A stretch of DNA of 64,000 nt from Nocardia cyriacigeorgica. GTDB lineage: Bacteria; Actinomycetota; Actinomycetes; Mycobacteriales; Mycobacteriaceae. Below are positions 10,555-19,860 of this stretch, one piece after another. The notes under the pieces were generated by a model. It made no database searches and was not told the origin of the DNA. It saw nothing but the letters and a program-made list of their open reading frames with translations. Both the position numbers and the translations under genes were made by a program. Position 1 is the stretch's first letter; every line of letters starts with the position of its first letter. The stretch is from the NCBI RefSeq assembly GCF_005863245.1, contig NZ_VBUT01000003.1, positions 186,001 to 250,000 on the forward strand, given 5' to 3'.

Positions 10555-10561
10555 CATGCGC

Positions 10562-10609
10562 GTGAATCGAAACGAGTTGCTCGTAATCGGCCGGCGCGTC
10601 CAGCGTTGA
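10562..10609 (+). CDS. ilvB leader peptide (attenuation)
   Basis: A 15-codon frame from GTG 10562 (or 17 codons from ATG 10556) reads NRNELLVIGRRVQR after its start and stops at TGA 10607-10609. The consecutive Leu-Leu-Val-Ile codons are the products of the pathway controlled downstream. Leader peptides of this kind precede ilvB in corynebacteria and control transcription by attenuation; that role is assigned here by analogy. It was too short to be found by size alone and is supported by the promoter before it and the terminator structure after it. Confidence 0.7.
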   Translation: MNRNELLVIGRRVQR

Positions 10610-10685
10610 GCCCGACTACCTGATACGTCAGCTCGCACTGCGACGCGCCACCCTCGAACAGCCATGTGCTGTCGGGGGCTTTTTT
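10593..10685 (+). promoter_or_regulatory. Transcription attenuator upstream of ilvB
   Basis: Codons of the leader (GGCGCGTC, 10593-10600) can pair perfectly with GACGCGCC (10642-10649). A second stem-loop then forms from CCCTC (10651-10655) plus ACAGC (10658-10662) with GCTGT (10668-10672) plus GGGGG (10674-10678), followed by six T residues (10680-10685), a standard intrinsic terminator. A small hairpin CTGATACGTCAG (10620-10631) lies between them. A ribosome stalled on the Leu/Val/Ile codons would cover the first arm and could alter folding. ilvB starts 92 bases after the T-tract. Confidence 0.7.
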
Positions 10686-10777
10686 GTGTTCGGACCATGA
10701 CCGCTGTCCGGACGGGCAGGCACCGCCACTCGCGGCTCGCCCGGGGTCATAACGACAAGAGGTAAGGAACCAAGACG

Positions 10778-12745
10778 GTGAGCGCACCAACCGCCCGGCC
10801 CGGGCCCTCGGCCCGCAGGCCAGCGCCTTCGGCGAACCAGCCGGCAGCTGCCGGTACTCCCGCGACGACCACGGCCAACCGCCGCCAGCTCCCGCCCGAG
10901 CGGGTCGCCGGCGCGCAGTCGGTCGTCCGCTCGCTCGAGGAGCTCGGCGTCGACACCGTATTCGGCATTCCCGGCGGCGCCATCCTGCCCGTCTACGACC
11001 CGCTGTTCGACTCGACCAAGGTGCGTCACGTCCTGGTGCGCCACGAGCAGGGCGCCGGTCACGCCGCCACCGGGTACGCCCAGGCCACCGGCAAGGTCGG
11101 TGTCTGCATGGCGACCTCCGGTCCCGGCGCCACCAACCTGGTCACCCCGATCGCCGACGCCCAGATGGACTCGGTGCCGATCGTCGCGATCACCGGTCAG
11201 GTCGGTCGCGGGCTCATCGGCACCGATGCCTTCCAGGAAGCCGACATCTCCGGCATCACCATGCCGATCACCAAGCACAACTTCCTGATCACCGACGGCG
11301 CCGACATCCCGCGCATGATCGCCGAGGCGTTCTACCTGGCCTCCAGCGGCCGTCCGGGCGCGGTGCTGGTCGACATCCCCAAGGACGTGCTGCAGGCGCA
11401 GACCACCTTCAGCTGGCCGCCGGAGATGCGGCTGCCCGGCTACCGCCCGGTTACCAAGCCGCACGGCAAGCAGGTGCGTGAGGCCGCCCGGCTGATCGCC
11501 GAGGCCAAGGCTCCGGTGCTCTACGTCGGCGGTGGTGTGATCAAGGCCGACGCCTCGGCCGAGCTGCTGGAGCTGGCGGAACTGACCGGCATCCCGGTGG
11601 TGACCACGCTGATGGCGCGCGGCGCGTTCCCCGACAGCCACCGCCTGCACTGCGGCATGCCCGGCATGCACGGGTCGGTGGCCGCGGTGGCGGCGTTGCA
11701 GAAGTCGGATCTGCTGATCACCCTCGGCGCCCGGTTCGACGACCGGGTGACCGGTCAACTGGACTCCTTCGCGCCCGGCGCCAAGGTCATCCACGCCGAT
11801 ATCGACCCCGCCGAGATCGGCAAGAACCGGCACGCCGACGTCCCGATCGTCGGCGACTGCCGCGAGGTGATCATCGAGCTGATCGAGACCCTGAAGTCCG
11901 ATCCGGCCCAGACCATGCCGTTCGAGCTGACCGAATGGTGGACCTACCTCGACGGCATCCGCGACGCCTACCCGCTGGGCTGGACCGCGCCAAGCGACGG
12001 CTCGCTGTCGCCGGAGTTCGTCATCGACGCGCTGGGCCGCCTGGCCGGACCCGACGCGATCTACTGCGCCGGCGTCGGCCAGCACCAGATGTGGGCCGCC
12101 CAGTTCATCAAGTACGAGAAGCCGCGCACCTGGCTCAACTCCGGTGGCCTCGGCACCATGGGCTACGCCGTCCCGGCCGCCATGGGCGCCAAGATGGGCG
12201 CACCGGACAAGGAGGTCTGGGCGGTCGACGGTGACGGCTGCTTCCAGATGACCAACCAGGAGCTGGCCACCTGCGCGGTGGAGGGCGTGCCGATCAAGGT
12301 CGCGCTGATCAACAACGGCAACCTCGGCATGGTCCGCCAGTGGCAGACCCTGTTCTACGAGGAGCGCTACTCCAACACCGACCTCGGCACCCACACCCTG
12401 CGCATCCCGGACTTCGTGAAGCTCGCCGAAGCGCTGGGCTGCCACGGCATCCGGGTGGAGAAGGAAGAAGACGTCGAGGCCGCGATCCGGGAGGCGCAGT
12501 CGATCAACGACCGCCCGGTCGTCATCGACTTCATCGTCGGCAAGGACGCCCAGGTGTGGCCGATGGTCGCCGCGGGCACCAGCAACGACGAGATCATGGC
12601 CGCCCGCGGCATCCGTCCGCTGTTCGACGAGGACGAGACCGCCGCCGAGCCCGCCGTCATCCACGAGGCCCTGTCCCATGACCGCAGCCAGGCCGGCCGT
12701 CCCGCCGACGCGGGCGCACAGACCAGCGAGGGGAACCAAGAATGA
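10778..12745 (+). CDS. ilvB: Acetolactate synthase large subunit
   Basis: The 655-residue thiamine diphosphate enzyme condenses pyruvate with pyruvate or 2-ketobutyrate, the first common step to valine, leucine and isoleucine. A Pro/Ala-rich extension of about 40 residues precedes the catalytic core. Seen are the ThDP-activating glutamate in [15 protein letters not shown] (E90), the FAD-region [10 protein letters not shown], and the ThDP/Mg motif starting [15 protein letters not shown] and closing with INNGN. Translation starts at GTG 10778 behind AAGAGGTAAGG. Its stop overlaps the ilvN start (ATGA), which implies translational coupling. Confidence 0.97.
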   Translation: MSAPTARPGPSARRPAPSANQPAAAGTPATTTANRRQLPPERVAGAQSVVRSLEELGVDTVFGIPGGAILPVYDPLFDSTKVRHVLVRHEQGAGHAATGYAQATGKVGVCMATSGPGATNLVTPIADAQMDSVPIVAITGQVGRGLIGTDAFQEADISGITMPITKHNFLITDGADIPRMIAEAFYLASSGRPGAVLVDIPKDVLQAQTTFSWPPEMRLPGYRPVTKPHGKQVREAARLIAEAKAPVLYVGGGVIKADASAELLELAELTGIPVVTTLMARGAFPDSHRLHCGMPGMHGSVAAVAALQKSDLLITLGARFDDRVTGQLDSFAPGAKVIHADIDPAEIGKNRHADVPIVGDCREVIIELIETLKSDPAQTMPFELTEWWTYLDGIRDAYPLGWTAPSDGSLSPEFVIDALGRLAGPDAIYCAGVGQHQMWAAQFIKYEKPRTWLNSGGLGTMGYAVPAAMGAKMGAPDKEVWAVDGDGCFQMTNQELATCAVEGVPIKVALINNGNLGMVRQWQTLFYEERYSNTDLGTHTLRIPDFVKLAEALGCHGIRVEKEEDVEAAIREAQSINDRPVVIDFIVGKDAQVWPMVAAGTSNDEIMAARGIRPLFDEDETAAEPAVIHEALSHDRSQAGRPADAGAQTSEGNQE

Positions 12746-13245
12746 GCAGCACCCACACCCTCAGCGTCCTCGTCGAGGACAAACCGGGCGTGCTGGCGCG
12801 AGTGGCGAGCCTGTTCTCTCGCCGCGGCTTCAACATCGAATCGCTGGCGGTCGGCGGCACCGAGGTTCCCGACATCTCCCGGATGACGATCGTCGTCACC
12901 GTCGAGGATCTGCCGCTCGAGCAGGTGACCAAGCAGCTCAACAAGCTGGTCAACGTCATCAAGATCGTCGAGCAGGACGCCGAGGCCTCGGTGGCCCGCG
13001 AGCTGATCCTGGTGAAAGTGCGCGCCGACGCCAGCGTGCGCACCCAGGTGATCGAGGCCGTTACGCTCTTCCGGGCGAAGGTCATCGACGTGTCCCCGGA
13101 CGCGCTCACCGTCGAGGCGACCGGAACCCGGTCCAAGCTCGACGCGCTGCTGCGGATGCTGGAACCGTACGGCATCCGTGAGATCGTGCAGTCCGGTGTG
13201 GTGGCGGTCGGACGCGGGCCGAAGTCGATCACGGCAACCCGCTAA
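12742..13245 (+). CDS. ilvN: Acetolactate synthase small (regulatory) subunit
   Basis: The 167-residue subunit activates IlvB and confers valine feedback inhibition. An N-terminal ACT domain ([20 protein letters not shown], residues about 4-75) carries the effector-binding glycine region, and the C-terminal IlvN domain follows ([20 protein letters not shown]). The ATG overlaps the ilvB stop by four bases. The gap to ilvC is 141 bases and contains two unusual hairpins. Confidence 0.97.
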   Translation: MSSTHTLSVLVEDKPGVLARVASLFSRRGFNIESLAVGGTEVPDISRMTIVVTVEDLPLEQVTKQLNKLVNVIKIVEQDAEASVARELILVKVRADASVRTQVIEAVTLFRAKVIDVSPDALTVEATGTRSKLDALLRMLEPYGIREIVQSGVVAVGRGPKSITATR

Positions 13246-14400
<1,155 letters not shown>

Positions 14401-14413
14401 GTTCCGCTCGCGA

Positions 14414-14450
14414 GAAAGGGCCCGTTCGCCGATGGCGGACGGGCCCTTTC
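14414..14450 (+). terminator. Terminator after ilvC
   Basis: A 17-bp stem (GAAAGGGCCCGTTCGCC with GGCGGACGGGCCCTTTC, one G-U pair) and a GAT loop lie 13 bases after the ilvC stop. It is also downstream of the convergent small gene ending at 14467. Confidence 0.9.
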
Positions 14451-14466
14451 GCATGGGGTGATCAGA

Positions 14467-14814
14467 TCACCGGCCGAACGATCCGCTCGGCAGCAGCTGC
14501 TGCAGCAGCCGCCACAGTGGGTCGTTGCCGCGGCCGCGATCCCAATCCCAGTTCCGGTCGTGATCGCACTTGCGGTCGTGGTCCCACTTGTCGTGACCAC
14601 ACTTGCGGTCATGGTCCCACTTGCGGTCGTGCTCCCATGGGTTGTCCCAGCCGTGATGCGGCCGGTCGACCTGGGTCACACCCGGAGGCGCCGTCGCGGG
14701 GTCGGCCGCGGCCGGGGCCGCAACCGCTGCCAGCGGAAACACCGTGATAGCGCCTGCGATGGCGACGCGGGCCGCCGTCCGGCGTACCGCCGTGGACGAG
14801 GTAGTCGTGAACAC
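14467..14814 (-). CDS. Small secreted Asp/His/Trp-rich repeat protein
   Basis: A 115-residue product starts at GTG 14814 behind a clear AAAGGAAAC ribosome site. It has a signal peptide (AIAGAITVFPLAAVAAP, likely cut near AAA-DP). The mature part is dominated by imperfect WDHDRK-type hexamers: EHDRKWDHDRKCGHD, KWDHDRKCDHDRNWDWDRG, and ends with LLQQLLPSG. The His/Asp/Cys density suggests metal binding, but this is inference; two cysteines could instead cross-link. I do not recognise a family. Ilv genes converge on it and share the terminator region. Confidence 0.6.
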   Translation of the reverse strand: MFTTTSSTAVRRTAARVAIAGAITVFPLAAVAAPAAADPATAPPGVTQVDRPHHGWDNPWEHDRKWDHDRKCGHDKWDHDRKCDHDRNWDWDRGRGNDPLWRLLQQLLPSGSFGR

Positions 14815-15201
14815 TGTCGTTTCCTTTCCAGCCGGCCGCGATGCTTGCCGATCGCAGCCCTTCGCCGTGACTCGAGACCCTGACCGTATGTCCGGGATGT
14901 GCGTGGTTCGCGCGGACGAGGCGTGAGCGCGCACGCGGGCCGAGGCGGTTCGGGCTCGGATGACACCGGATCCCGGCCGGCCGACGAGGTCGACGAGAGG
15001 GCCGAGCAGCGGTGACACATGTCCTACTCTTGCGCACTTCAGCGCAAAGGTCACGGGTGTGGGCAGGTTTGTGTTCGAGGATCATTCGAATGGATGAGAC
15101 GCCACCCATCCGGGCACGCCGGACGGGTCGGGGGCAATAGGGGACACACCGGATTTCGCGGTGTCATTGTGTTGTCGCAGGTGGCGGGCAAGACTGTGTG
15201 G
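14815..15201. other. 387-bp intergenic region between divergent genes
   Basis: It holds the 5' regions of the small secreted repeat protein (minus strand) and of the DUF2252 gene (plus strand). No convincing gene is seen. A TTGCGC/GCGCAA inverted repeat with a six-base centre lies at 15030-15047 and could be an operator or hairpin. Confidence 0.5.
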
Positions 15202-16563
15202 ATGACGAATACGGTGGTCGATGCTCCGCCGTCGATACGCGAGCACGATGGTCGCGCGGTGCGTGCGCAGGTGCCGCGTTCCGCGTTGGGCGAGGTGCGC
15301 CTGCCCGCCGATCGCGACCCGATCGCCATCCTGGAACGGCAGGCGGCCACCCGGGTCCCCGAGCTGGTGCCGATCCGCTATGCCCGGATGGCCGCCGGTC
15401 ACTTCCCGTTCCTGCGCGGCGCGCCCGCGATCATGGCCGCCGACCTGGCGGCCACCCCGAACACCGGCCTGACGGTGCAACTGTGCGGCGACGCCCACCT
15501 GTCCAACTTCGGTGTCTTCGCCTCGCCGGAACGCTCGCTCGTCTTCGACCTCAACGATTTCGACGAAACGCTGCCCGGTCCCTTCGAATGGGACGTGAAA
15601 CGGCTGGTGGCCAGCATCGCGGTCGCCGCACGAGCCAACGGCAGCACCGATGACGAGGCCGCCGGGTCGGCGCGCACTGCGGCAGCGGCCTACCGCGAAG
15701 GCATGCGACGGCTGGCCGGACTCGACTCCCTCGAGGTCTGGTACGAGCAGGTCGACGCCGACACCCTAGTCGATCTGGTGCGTAAACCGAAGCGCCGCAA
15801 GAACGTCGAGAAGAGCCTGGATGCCGCCCGTCGCCGTACCAGCCTCCAGGCGCTGCACAAGCTCACCGAGCTCGGTCCGGACGGTCGTCTGCGCATCCGG
15901 CAGCAACCGTCACTGCTCACCCCGGTCGCCGACGCCGACGCCGATGCCGTCGAGGAGGTCTTCGCCGCCTATCGGCGTTCGCTGCCCGAGGAACGCCGGG
16001 TGCTGGTGAACCGGTACCGGATCGTGGATTTCGCGCGCAAAGTAGTTGGCGTCGGCAGCGTCGGCACCCGCTGTTTCGTGGTGCTGCTCATCGACCGCGA
16101 TACCGGCGGCCCGCTGTTTCTGCAGGTGAAGGAGGCCGAGGAATCGGTGCTCGCAGCGCATCTGGCGCCGAGTGTGTTCCACAATCACGGCCACCGCGTG
16201 GTGCACGGGCAGCGGTTGATGCAGACCGCGAGCGATATCTTCCTCGGCTGGATCGCCGGACCGCAGGGCCGCCACTTCTACTGGCGGCAGCTGCGCGATA
16301 TGAAGGGCTCCGCCGAGATCGACGCGATGTCACGCGCGGGCCTGCGCCAGTACGCCGCACTGTGCGGGCACACCCTCGCCCGGGCCCATGCCCGCTCGGG
16401 CGACCGCATCGCCATCGCCGACTATCTCGGGTCCGGCGATGCGTTCGACCGAGCCATGGCCGCCTTCGCCCTCGCCTACGCCGATCAGACCGTCAGCGAT
16501 CACCGAGCGCTGGTCGAGGCCATCGAATCCGGACGCGTCGAAGCTGCGGCGAACCCGTACTGA
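15202..16563 (+). CDS. DUF2252 family protein, kinase-fold-like
   Basis: The 453-residue product belongs to the DUF2252 (COG4320) family. Visible signatures are RYARMAAGHFPFLRG, LCGDAHLSNFGVFASPE, and VFDLNDFDETLPGPFEWDVK. The H-x-SNF...DLNDFD arrangement resembles the catalytic and metal-binding loops of aminoglycoside/choline kinases, so a phosphotransferase-like fold is likely, but no substrate is known. ATG 15202 (MTNTVVDAPPS) is chosen; a GTG two codons upstream is possible. Its 3' end overlaps the convergent unknown gene by 71 bases. Confidence 0.8.
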   Translation: MTNTVVDAPPSIREHDGRAVRAQVPRSALGEVRLPADRDPIAILERQAATRVPELVPIRYARMAAGHFPFLRGAPAIMAADLAATPNTGLTVQLCGDAHLSNFGVFASPERSLVFDLNDFDETLPGPFEWDVKRLVASIAVAARANGSTDDEAAGSARTAAAAYREGMRRLAGLDSLEVWYEQVDADTLVDLVRKPKRRKNVEKSLDAARRRTSLQALHKLTELGPDGRLRIRQQPSLLTPVADADADAVEEVFAAYRRSLPEERRVLVNRYRIVDFARKVVGVGSVGTRCFVVLLIDRDTGGPLFLQVKEAEESVLAAHLAPSVFHNHGHRVVHGQRLMQTASDIFLGWIAGPQGRHFYWRQLRDMKGSAEIDAMSRAGLRQYAALCGHTLARAHARSGDRIAIADYLGSGDAFDRAMAAFALAYADQTVSDHRALVEAIESGRVEAAANPY

Positions 16564-17245
16564 ACCGCGGGGTGGCCGGGCCGCGCAGGCATTGCGTGAC
16601 CGCGCGGGTCGCGGTCTGATGCGCGGTGAGTCCCGCCATCTCGAACTGATCCATGGCGGCGTCCAGATCGAATATGTCGTTGTCGCCGAAGACATTCGCC
16701 ACCGTGTCATGGGTGACCGCGCCGATCTCGGCGGCACAGATCAGGGTGATCGCGTGCGCGCGTTGTTCGTCGTTGGGGCGGCCGGTGGCCAGGCAGGTGA
16801 TCAGCTCGGCGACCGAATCGGTGGTCCACAGGCCGGGCAGCGCCGAAGCCGACTGCGCCACCGAGGGAGAGTCGGCGCGGCACCAACGCCCGGCATCCCA
16901 CCAGTAGCAGAACGCGGTGAGACCGGTGTCGGCGTGTGGATTGAGCATCGGGTCGACGGCCCAGTCCGGCGGCTCGGGGTGCACCGGTGGCGGTGCATCG
17001 TCGTCGAATCGCAGAGCGTCCGATGTCCACACGCCACCGGAGAGCACCGCGCGGCCGCCGGGCAGGGCGTACAGCGTAGAGCCGCTGTTGCCGGAGCTTT
17101 CGAACCATGCCAGCGACGGCAACATGCGCGGCCCCCACTGCGACCCCGAGGCGGCGAAGGCAGCCGACATCGCCGCCCATCGGGCCCAGAGCTGCGGAAA
17201 CGGCGGTAGATCGACGTCGGTACAGGTGCGTGTCCGTAGGCTCAT
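16493..17245 (-). CDS. Unknown protein coupled to a VOC-family gene
   Basis: A 250-residue product with no family I recognise. It lacks a signal peptide or membrane helix and contains Trp-rich stretches (AFCYWWDAGRWCRADSPSVA) and a helical part near residues 140-200 (DSVAELITCLATGRPNDEQR). Its ATG overlaps the stop of the VOC gene in a TGATG, so the two are co-translated. The last 71 bases overlap the end of DUF2252 on the other strand. Likely a cytoplasmic protein of unknown role. Confidence 0.65.
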   Translation of the reverse strand: MSLRTRTCTDVDLPPFPQLWARWAAMSAAFAASGSQWGPRMLPSLAWFESSGNSGSTLYALPGGRAVLSGGVWTSDALRFDDDAPPPVHPEPPDWAVDPMLNPHADTGLTAFCYWWDAGRWCRADSPSVAQSASALPGLWTTDSVAELITCLATGRPNDEQRAHAITLICAAEIGAVTHDTVANVFGDNDIFDLDAAMDQFEMAGLTAHQTATRAVTQCLRGPATPRFSTGSPQLRRVRIRWPRPALGDR

Positions 17246-17676
17246 CAGATCGCCGCGGTCAGTTCGAGGTGGATACTGTCGGGATCGTTGAAGCCGAGAA
17301 TCGCGATGCCGAATTGGTCCATCTCGACGATGTCCCCGTGCTCCACACCCGCCTCGTCGAAGCGGGCGATGGCCTTGATCAGGTCCTCGCGGGAATCGAC
17401 GGTGAAGCTGAGGTGGTCGAGACCGACGCGCTCGGAATCGAAGTGATCGTCCGGGTCGGCGACCGGTCGCAGCCCGAGCAGCATTCCGCCGGGGGTCTGG
17501 AAGACGACGCCGCCGTAGAGCTGGAAGGGGTCGGCGCGGACGAGTGGGTCGGCCGGGTTTCCGGGCGACTCGGCCGCCACCTCGAAGCCGAGCACGTCTT
17601 CGTAGAACTCACGCGAGCGTTGGAGATCGGTGACGGTCAAACGGATGTGGTGGACGAGGCTGGTGGCAAGCGACAT
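17245..17676 (-). CDS. Glyoxalase/bleomycin resistance (VOC) family protein
   Basis: A 143-residue protein with two beta-alpha-beta-beta-beta modules typical of the vicinal oxygen chelate fold: VHHIRLTVTDLQRSREFYED with a metal-ligand-like histidine, and GLDHLSFTVDSREDLIKAIA in the second half, ending IHLELT with a candidate glutamate ligand. Family members are metal-dependent lyases, dioxygenases or binding proteins; the substrate is unknown. ATG 17676 begins MSLATSLVHHIRL. It is divergent from the GlxA-type regulator. Confidence 0.8.
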   Translation of the reverse strand: MSLATSLVHHIRLTVTDLQRSREFYEDVLGFEVAAESPGNPADPLVRADPFQLYGGVVFQTPGGMLLGLRPVADPDDHFDSERVGLDHLSFTVDSREDLIKAIARFDEAGVEHGDIVEMDQFGIAILGFNDPDSIHLELTAAI

Positions 17677-17800
17677 GCGGGACTCCGAGGGGGTGATCGA
17701 TCGGCGGACGACGGCTCGGGGCTGCCGAGGTGAGGGGGCCGAACAACTGTGCGGGCCGTCACTGGAATCGACACTATGCGGCCTGTCCGCCATTACCGAG

Positions 17801-17846
17801 TGTCGGAAACGACATGTTCAGTACTATTCCCGACATGGATGTCGGG
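17801..17846. promoter_or_regulatory. Two TGTCG inverted repeats at the start of the GlxA-type regulator
   Basis: TGTCG-GAAA-CGACA occupies 17801-17814. CCCGACAT-GG-ATGTCGGG, a perfect 18-base dyad, occupies 17829-17846. Their centres are 30 bases apart, about three helical turns, and they share the same half-site. They overlap the first codons of the regulator and lie in the gap to the divergent VOC gene, so they may be a paired operator for autoregulation. Confidence 0.35.
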
Positions 17847-18809
17847 GTGTTCGTGATGGATGGTGTGGCCGACTTCGGTTTGGCGGCATTGCAGGAAACG
17901 TTCAACACCGCCAATGCCGCTCGCGACCAGCTCGAGACGCCGCCCGCCCCGTGGCGGGTGCGCACCGTATCGTTCGGCGACAGCGTCACCTCCGGACATG
18001 GGCACACCATCGCCACGACAGCGCTGGCCGACGGTGCGGCCGAACCCGACATGATGATCGTGCCCGCGGTGCAGGTGCTCGATCCCGAACCGTTGGTAGA
18101 GCTGGTGGCCTCGGCCCGCAGCAAGCCTGTGCTGGATCGGATCCGGCAGGTCCACCAGAACGGCACGCATGTGGCGGGCGCCTGCTCGGGAACCTTCTTC
18201 CTGGCCGAGGCCGGTGTGCTCGACGGATCCGCGGCGACCACCAGCTGGTGGCTCGGCCCGACGTTCCGGCGCCGGTACCCGCAGATCGCGCTCGACGAGA
18301 GCCGCATCCTCTGCCGCGGCCCGCGCGTCAGCACCGCGGGCGCCGCGCTGTCGCACATGTATCTCGCGCTGTCGCTTGTGCAATCGGTGAGTCCCGCGCT
18401 GGCCGAACTCACCAGCCGGTACATGGTCGCCGGCAACGGGCGCAAGCAGAGCGACTTCGTGCTGCCCGAGATCATCGCCCGCGGCAATTCGGTCACTGCG
18501 GCCTTCGAACGCTGGGTGCGCGACCATCTGGCCGAGCAGTTCCTGATCTCCACCGCCGCGCAGGCGATCGGCGTCACCGAACGCAGCTTGCAGCGCGCCA
18601 CCCAGGCCGAACTGGGCATGTCACCACGCGACTTCGTCAACGACATCCGGCTGGAACGTGCCGCGCAGCTGCTACGCACCACCGATCTGACGTTGGACGC
18701 GGTCGCCTCGCGGGTCGGGTACCTGAACGCGGGGACCTTGCGGGGCCTGGTGAAGCGGCGCCGGGGGGTCTCGATCGCCGAGCTGCGTTCGTCTCCGCTC
18801 GCATGGTGA
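17814..18809 (+). CDS. GlxA-type transcription regulator (DJ-1/PfpI domain plus AraC HTH)
   Basis: The 331-residue protein has an N-terminal DJ-1/PfpI domain (MDVGVFVMDGVADFGLAALQ; GACSGTFFLAEAGVL containing the elbow cysteine) and a C-terminal AraC-type double helix-turn-helix (STAAQAIGVTERSLQRATQA, then DLTLDAVASRVGYLNAGTLR). Such regulators sense small molecules and control nearby genes. It is divergent from the VOC operon, which is the likely target. The start is ATG 17814; the in-frame ATG at 17835 is an alternative. Confidence 0.85.
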   Translation: MFSTIPDMDVGVFVMDGVADFGLAALQETFNTANAARDQLETPPAPWRVRTVSFGDSVTSGHGHTIATTALADGAAEPDMMIVPAVQVLDPEPLVELVASARSKPVLDRIRQVHQNGTHVAGACSGTFFLAEAGVLDGSAATTSWWLGPTFRRRYPQIALDESRILCRGPRVSTAGAALSHMYLALSLVQSVSPALAELTSRYMVAGNGRKQSDFVLPEIIARGNSVTAAFERWVRDHLAEQFLISTAAQAIGVTERSLQRATQAELGMSPRDFVNDIRLERAAQLLRTTDLTLDAVASRVGYLNAGTLRGLVKRRRGVSIAELRSSPLAW

Positions 18810-18848
18810 CGTCTGGGCCCTGACCGAGGCGTTTTACACTGTCTACCG

Positions 18849-19736
18849 ATGAGTAACTTCTTTGCCTCGGTGGACGAGGTGACCCGCAGGCTCACCGCCG
18901 CCGGCTATCTGCCGTCCACCGATATCGCCACCGCCGTGTTCCTGGCGGGCCATCTGGGCAAACCGCTGCTCATCGAAGGCCCCGCCGGCGTCGGCAAGAC
19001 CGAACTGGCCAAGGCCATCGCCGCCACCGCCGCGGCCGAGCTGATCCGTTTGCAGTGCTACGAAGGCATCGACGAAGCGCGCGCCCTCTACGAGTGGAAC
19101 CACGCCAAGCAGTTGCTGCGCATCACCGCCACCGAGGGTGACGGCTGGGACAGCACCCGCGAGCATGTCTTCACCGAAGAGTTCCTGCTCTCGCGCCCGC
19201 TGCTGGCCGCCATCCGCAACCCGGAGCCGACGGTGTTGCTGATCGACGAACTCGACAAGGCCGACGTCGAACTCGAAGGCCTGCTGCTCGAGGTGCTCGG
19301 CGACTACCAGGTCAGCATCCCCGAGCTCGGCACCATTCGCGCGGTCCGCAAGCCGTTCGTCATCCTGACCTCCAACGCCAATCGCGAGCTGTCGGAGGCA
19401 TTGAAGCGCCGCTGCCTCTATCTGCACATCGACTATCCAACCGCCGAATTGGAACGCGCCATCGTCCGGCTGCGGGTTCCCGAACTCGATGCGGCACTGA
19501 CCGAACCTGTCGTGCGCACGGTCGGCGCGCTCCGCCAACTCCCGCTGCGCAAGGCGCCGTCGGTCGCCGAAACCGTCGATTGGGCAAGGACTCTCGTCGC
19601 GCTGGGGGCGCGCCGGCTCACCGGCACGATGGTGCGGTCGACACTGGGTGTGTTGTTGAAGCATCAGTCCGATCATCGGGTCGCGGTGGAGCGGCTCGAG
19701 CTGGATGAGTCAGGTACGACGGGAGAGCCGGCGTGA
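18849..19736 (+). CDS. MoxR-family AAA+ ATPase
   Basis: The 295-residue ATPase has Walker A GPAGVGKTELAKA near residue 45, Walker B VLLIDELDKAD, and sensor-1 ILTSNANRELS. An arginine finger region follows in ALKRRCLYLHIDYP. MoxR proteins act with VWA proteins to mature or remodel metal enzymes or complexes. The VWA gene follows on the same strand (124-bp gap), a standard pairing. It resembles CoxD-type members, though no carbon monoxide dehydrogenase genes lie here. Confidence 0.85.
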   Translation: MSNFFASVDEVTRRLTAAGYLPSTDIATAVFLAGHLGKPLLIEGPAGVGKTELAKAIAATAAAELIRLQCYEGIDEARALYEWNHAKQLLRITATEGDGWDSTREHVFTEEFLLSRPLLAAIRNPEPTVLLIDELDKADVELEGLLLEVLGDYQVSIPELGTIRAVRKPFVILTSNANRELSEALKRRCLYLHIDYPTAELERAIVRLRVPELDAALTEPVVRTVGALRQLPLRKAPSVAETVDWARTLVALGARRLTGTMVRSTLGVLLKHQSDHRVAVERLELDESGTTGEPA

Positions 19737-19860
19737 GGGCGACCTGTGGGTGGCCTGTTCGCACTCGTGCGCGGCGCCGCGTTTCGCAGGGTAGGGCCGA
19801 TAGGTGACGCCGTCGACACAGCGAACCGGTGATCACACGGCCGGATCACGCCACGAATCG

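Noticed and set aside
10628..12739. A 703-codon open frame antisense to ilvB
   Set aside because: Shadow frame caused by GC-rich third positions; composition is Gly/Arg/Val/His-rich, no domain, and it lies fully opposite a certain gene. The same holds for long antisense frames opposite ilvC/ilvN (12367-14454) and the hydrolase lipoprotein (2172-3911).
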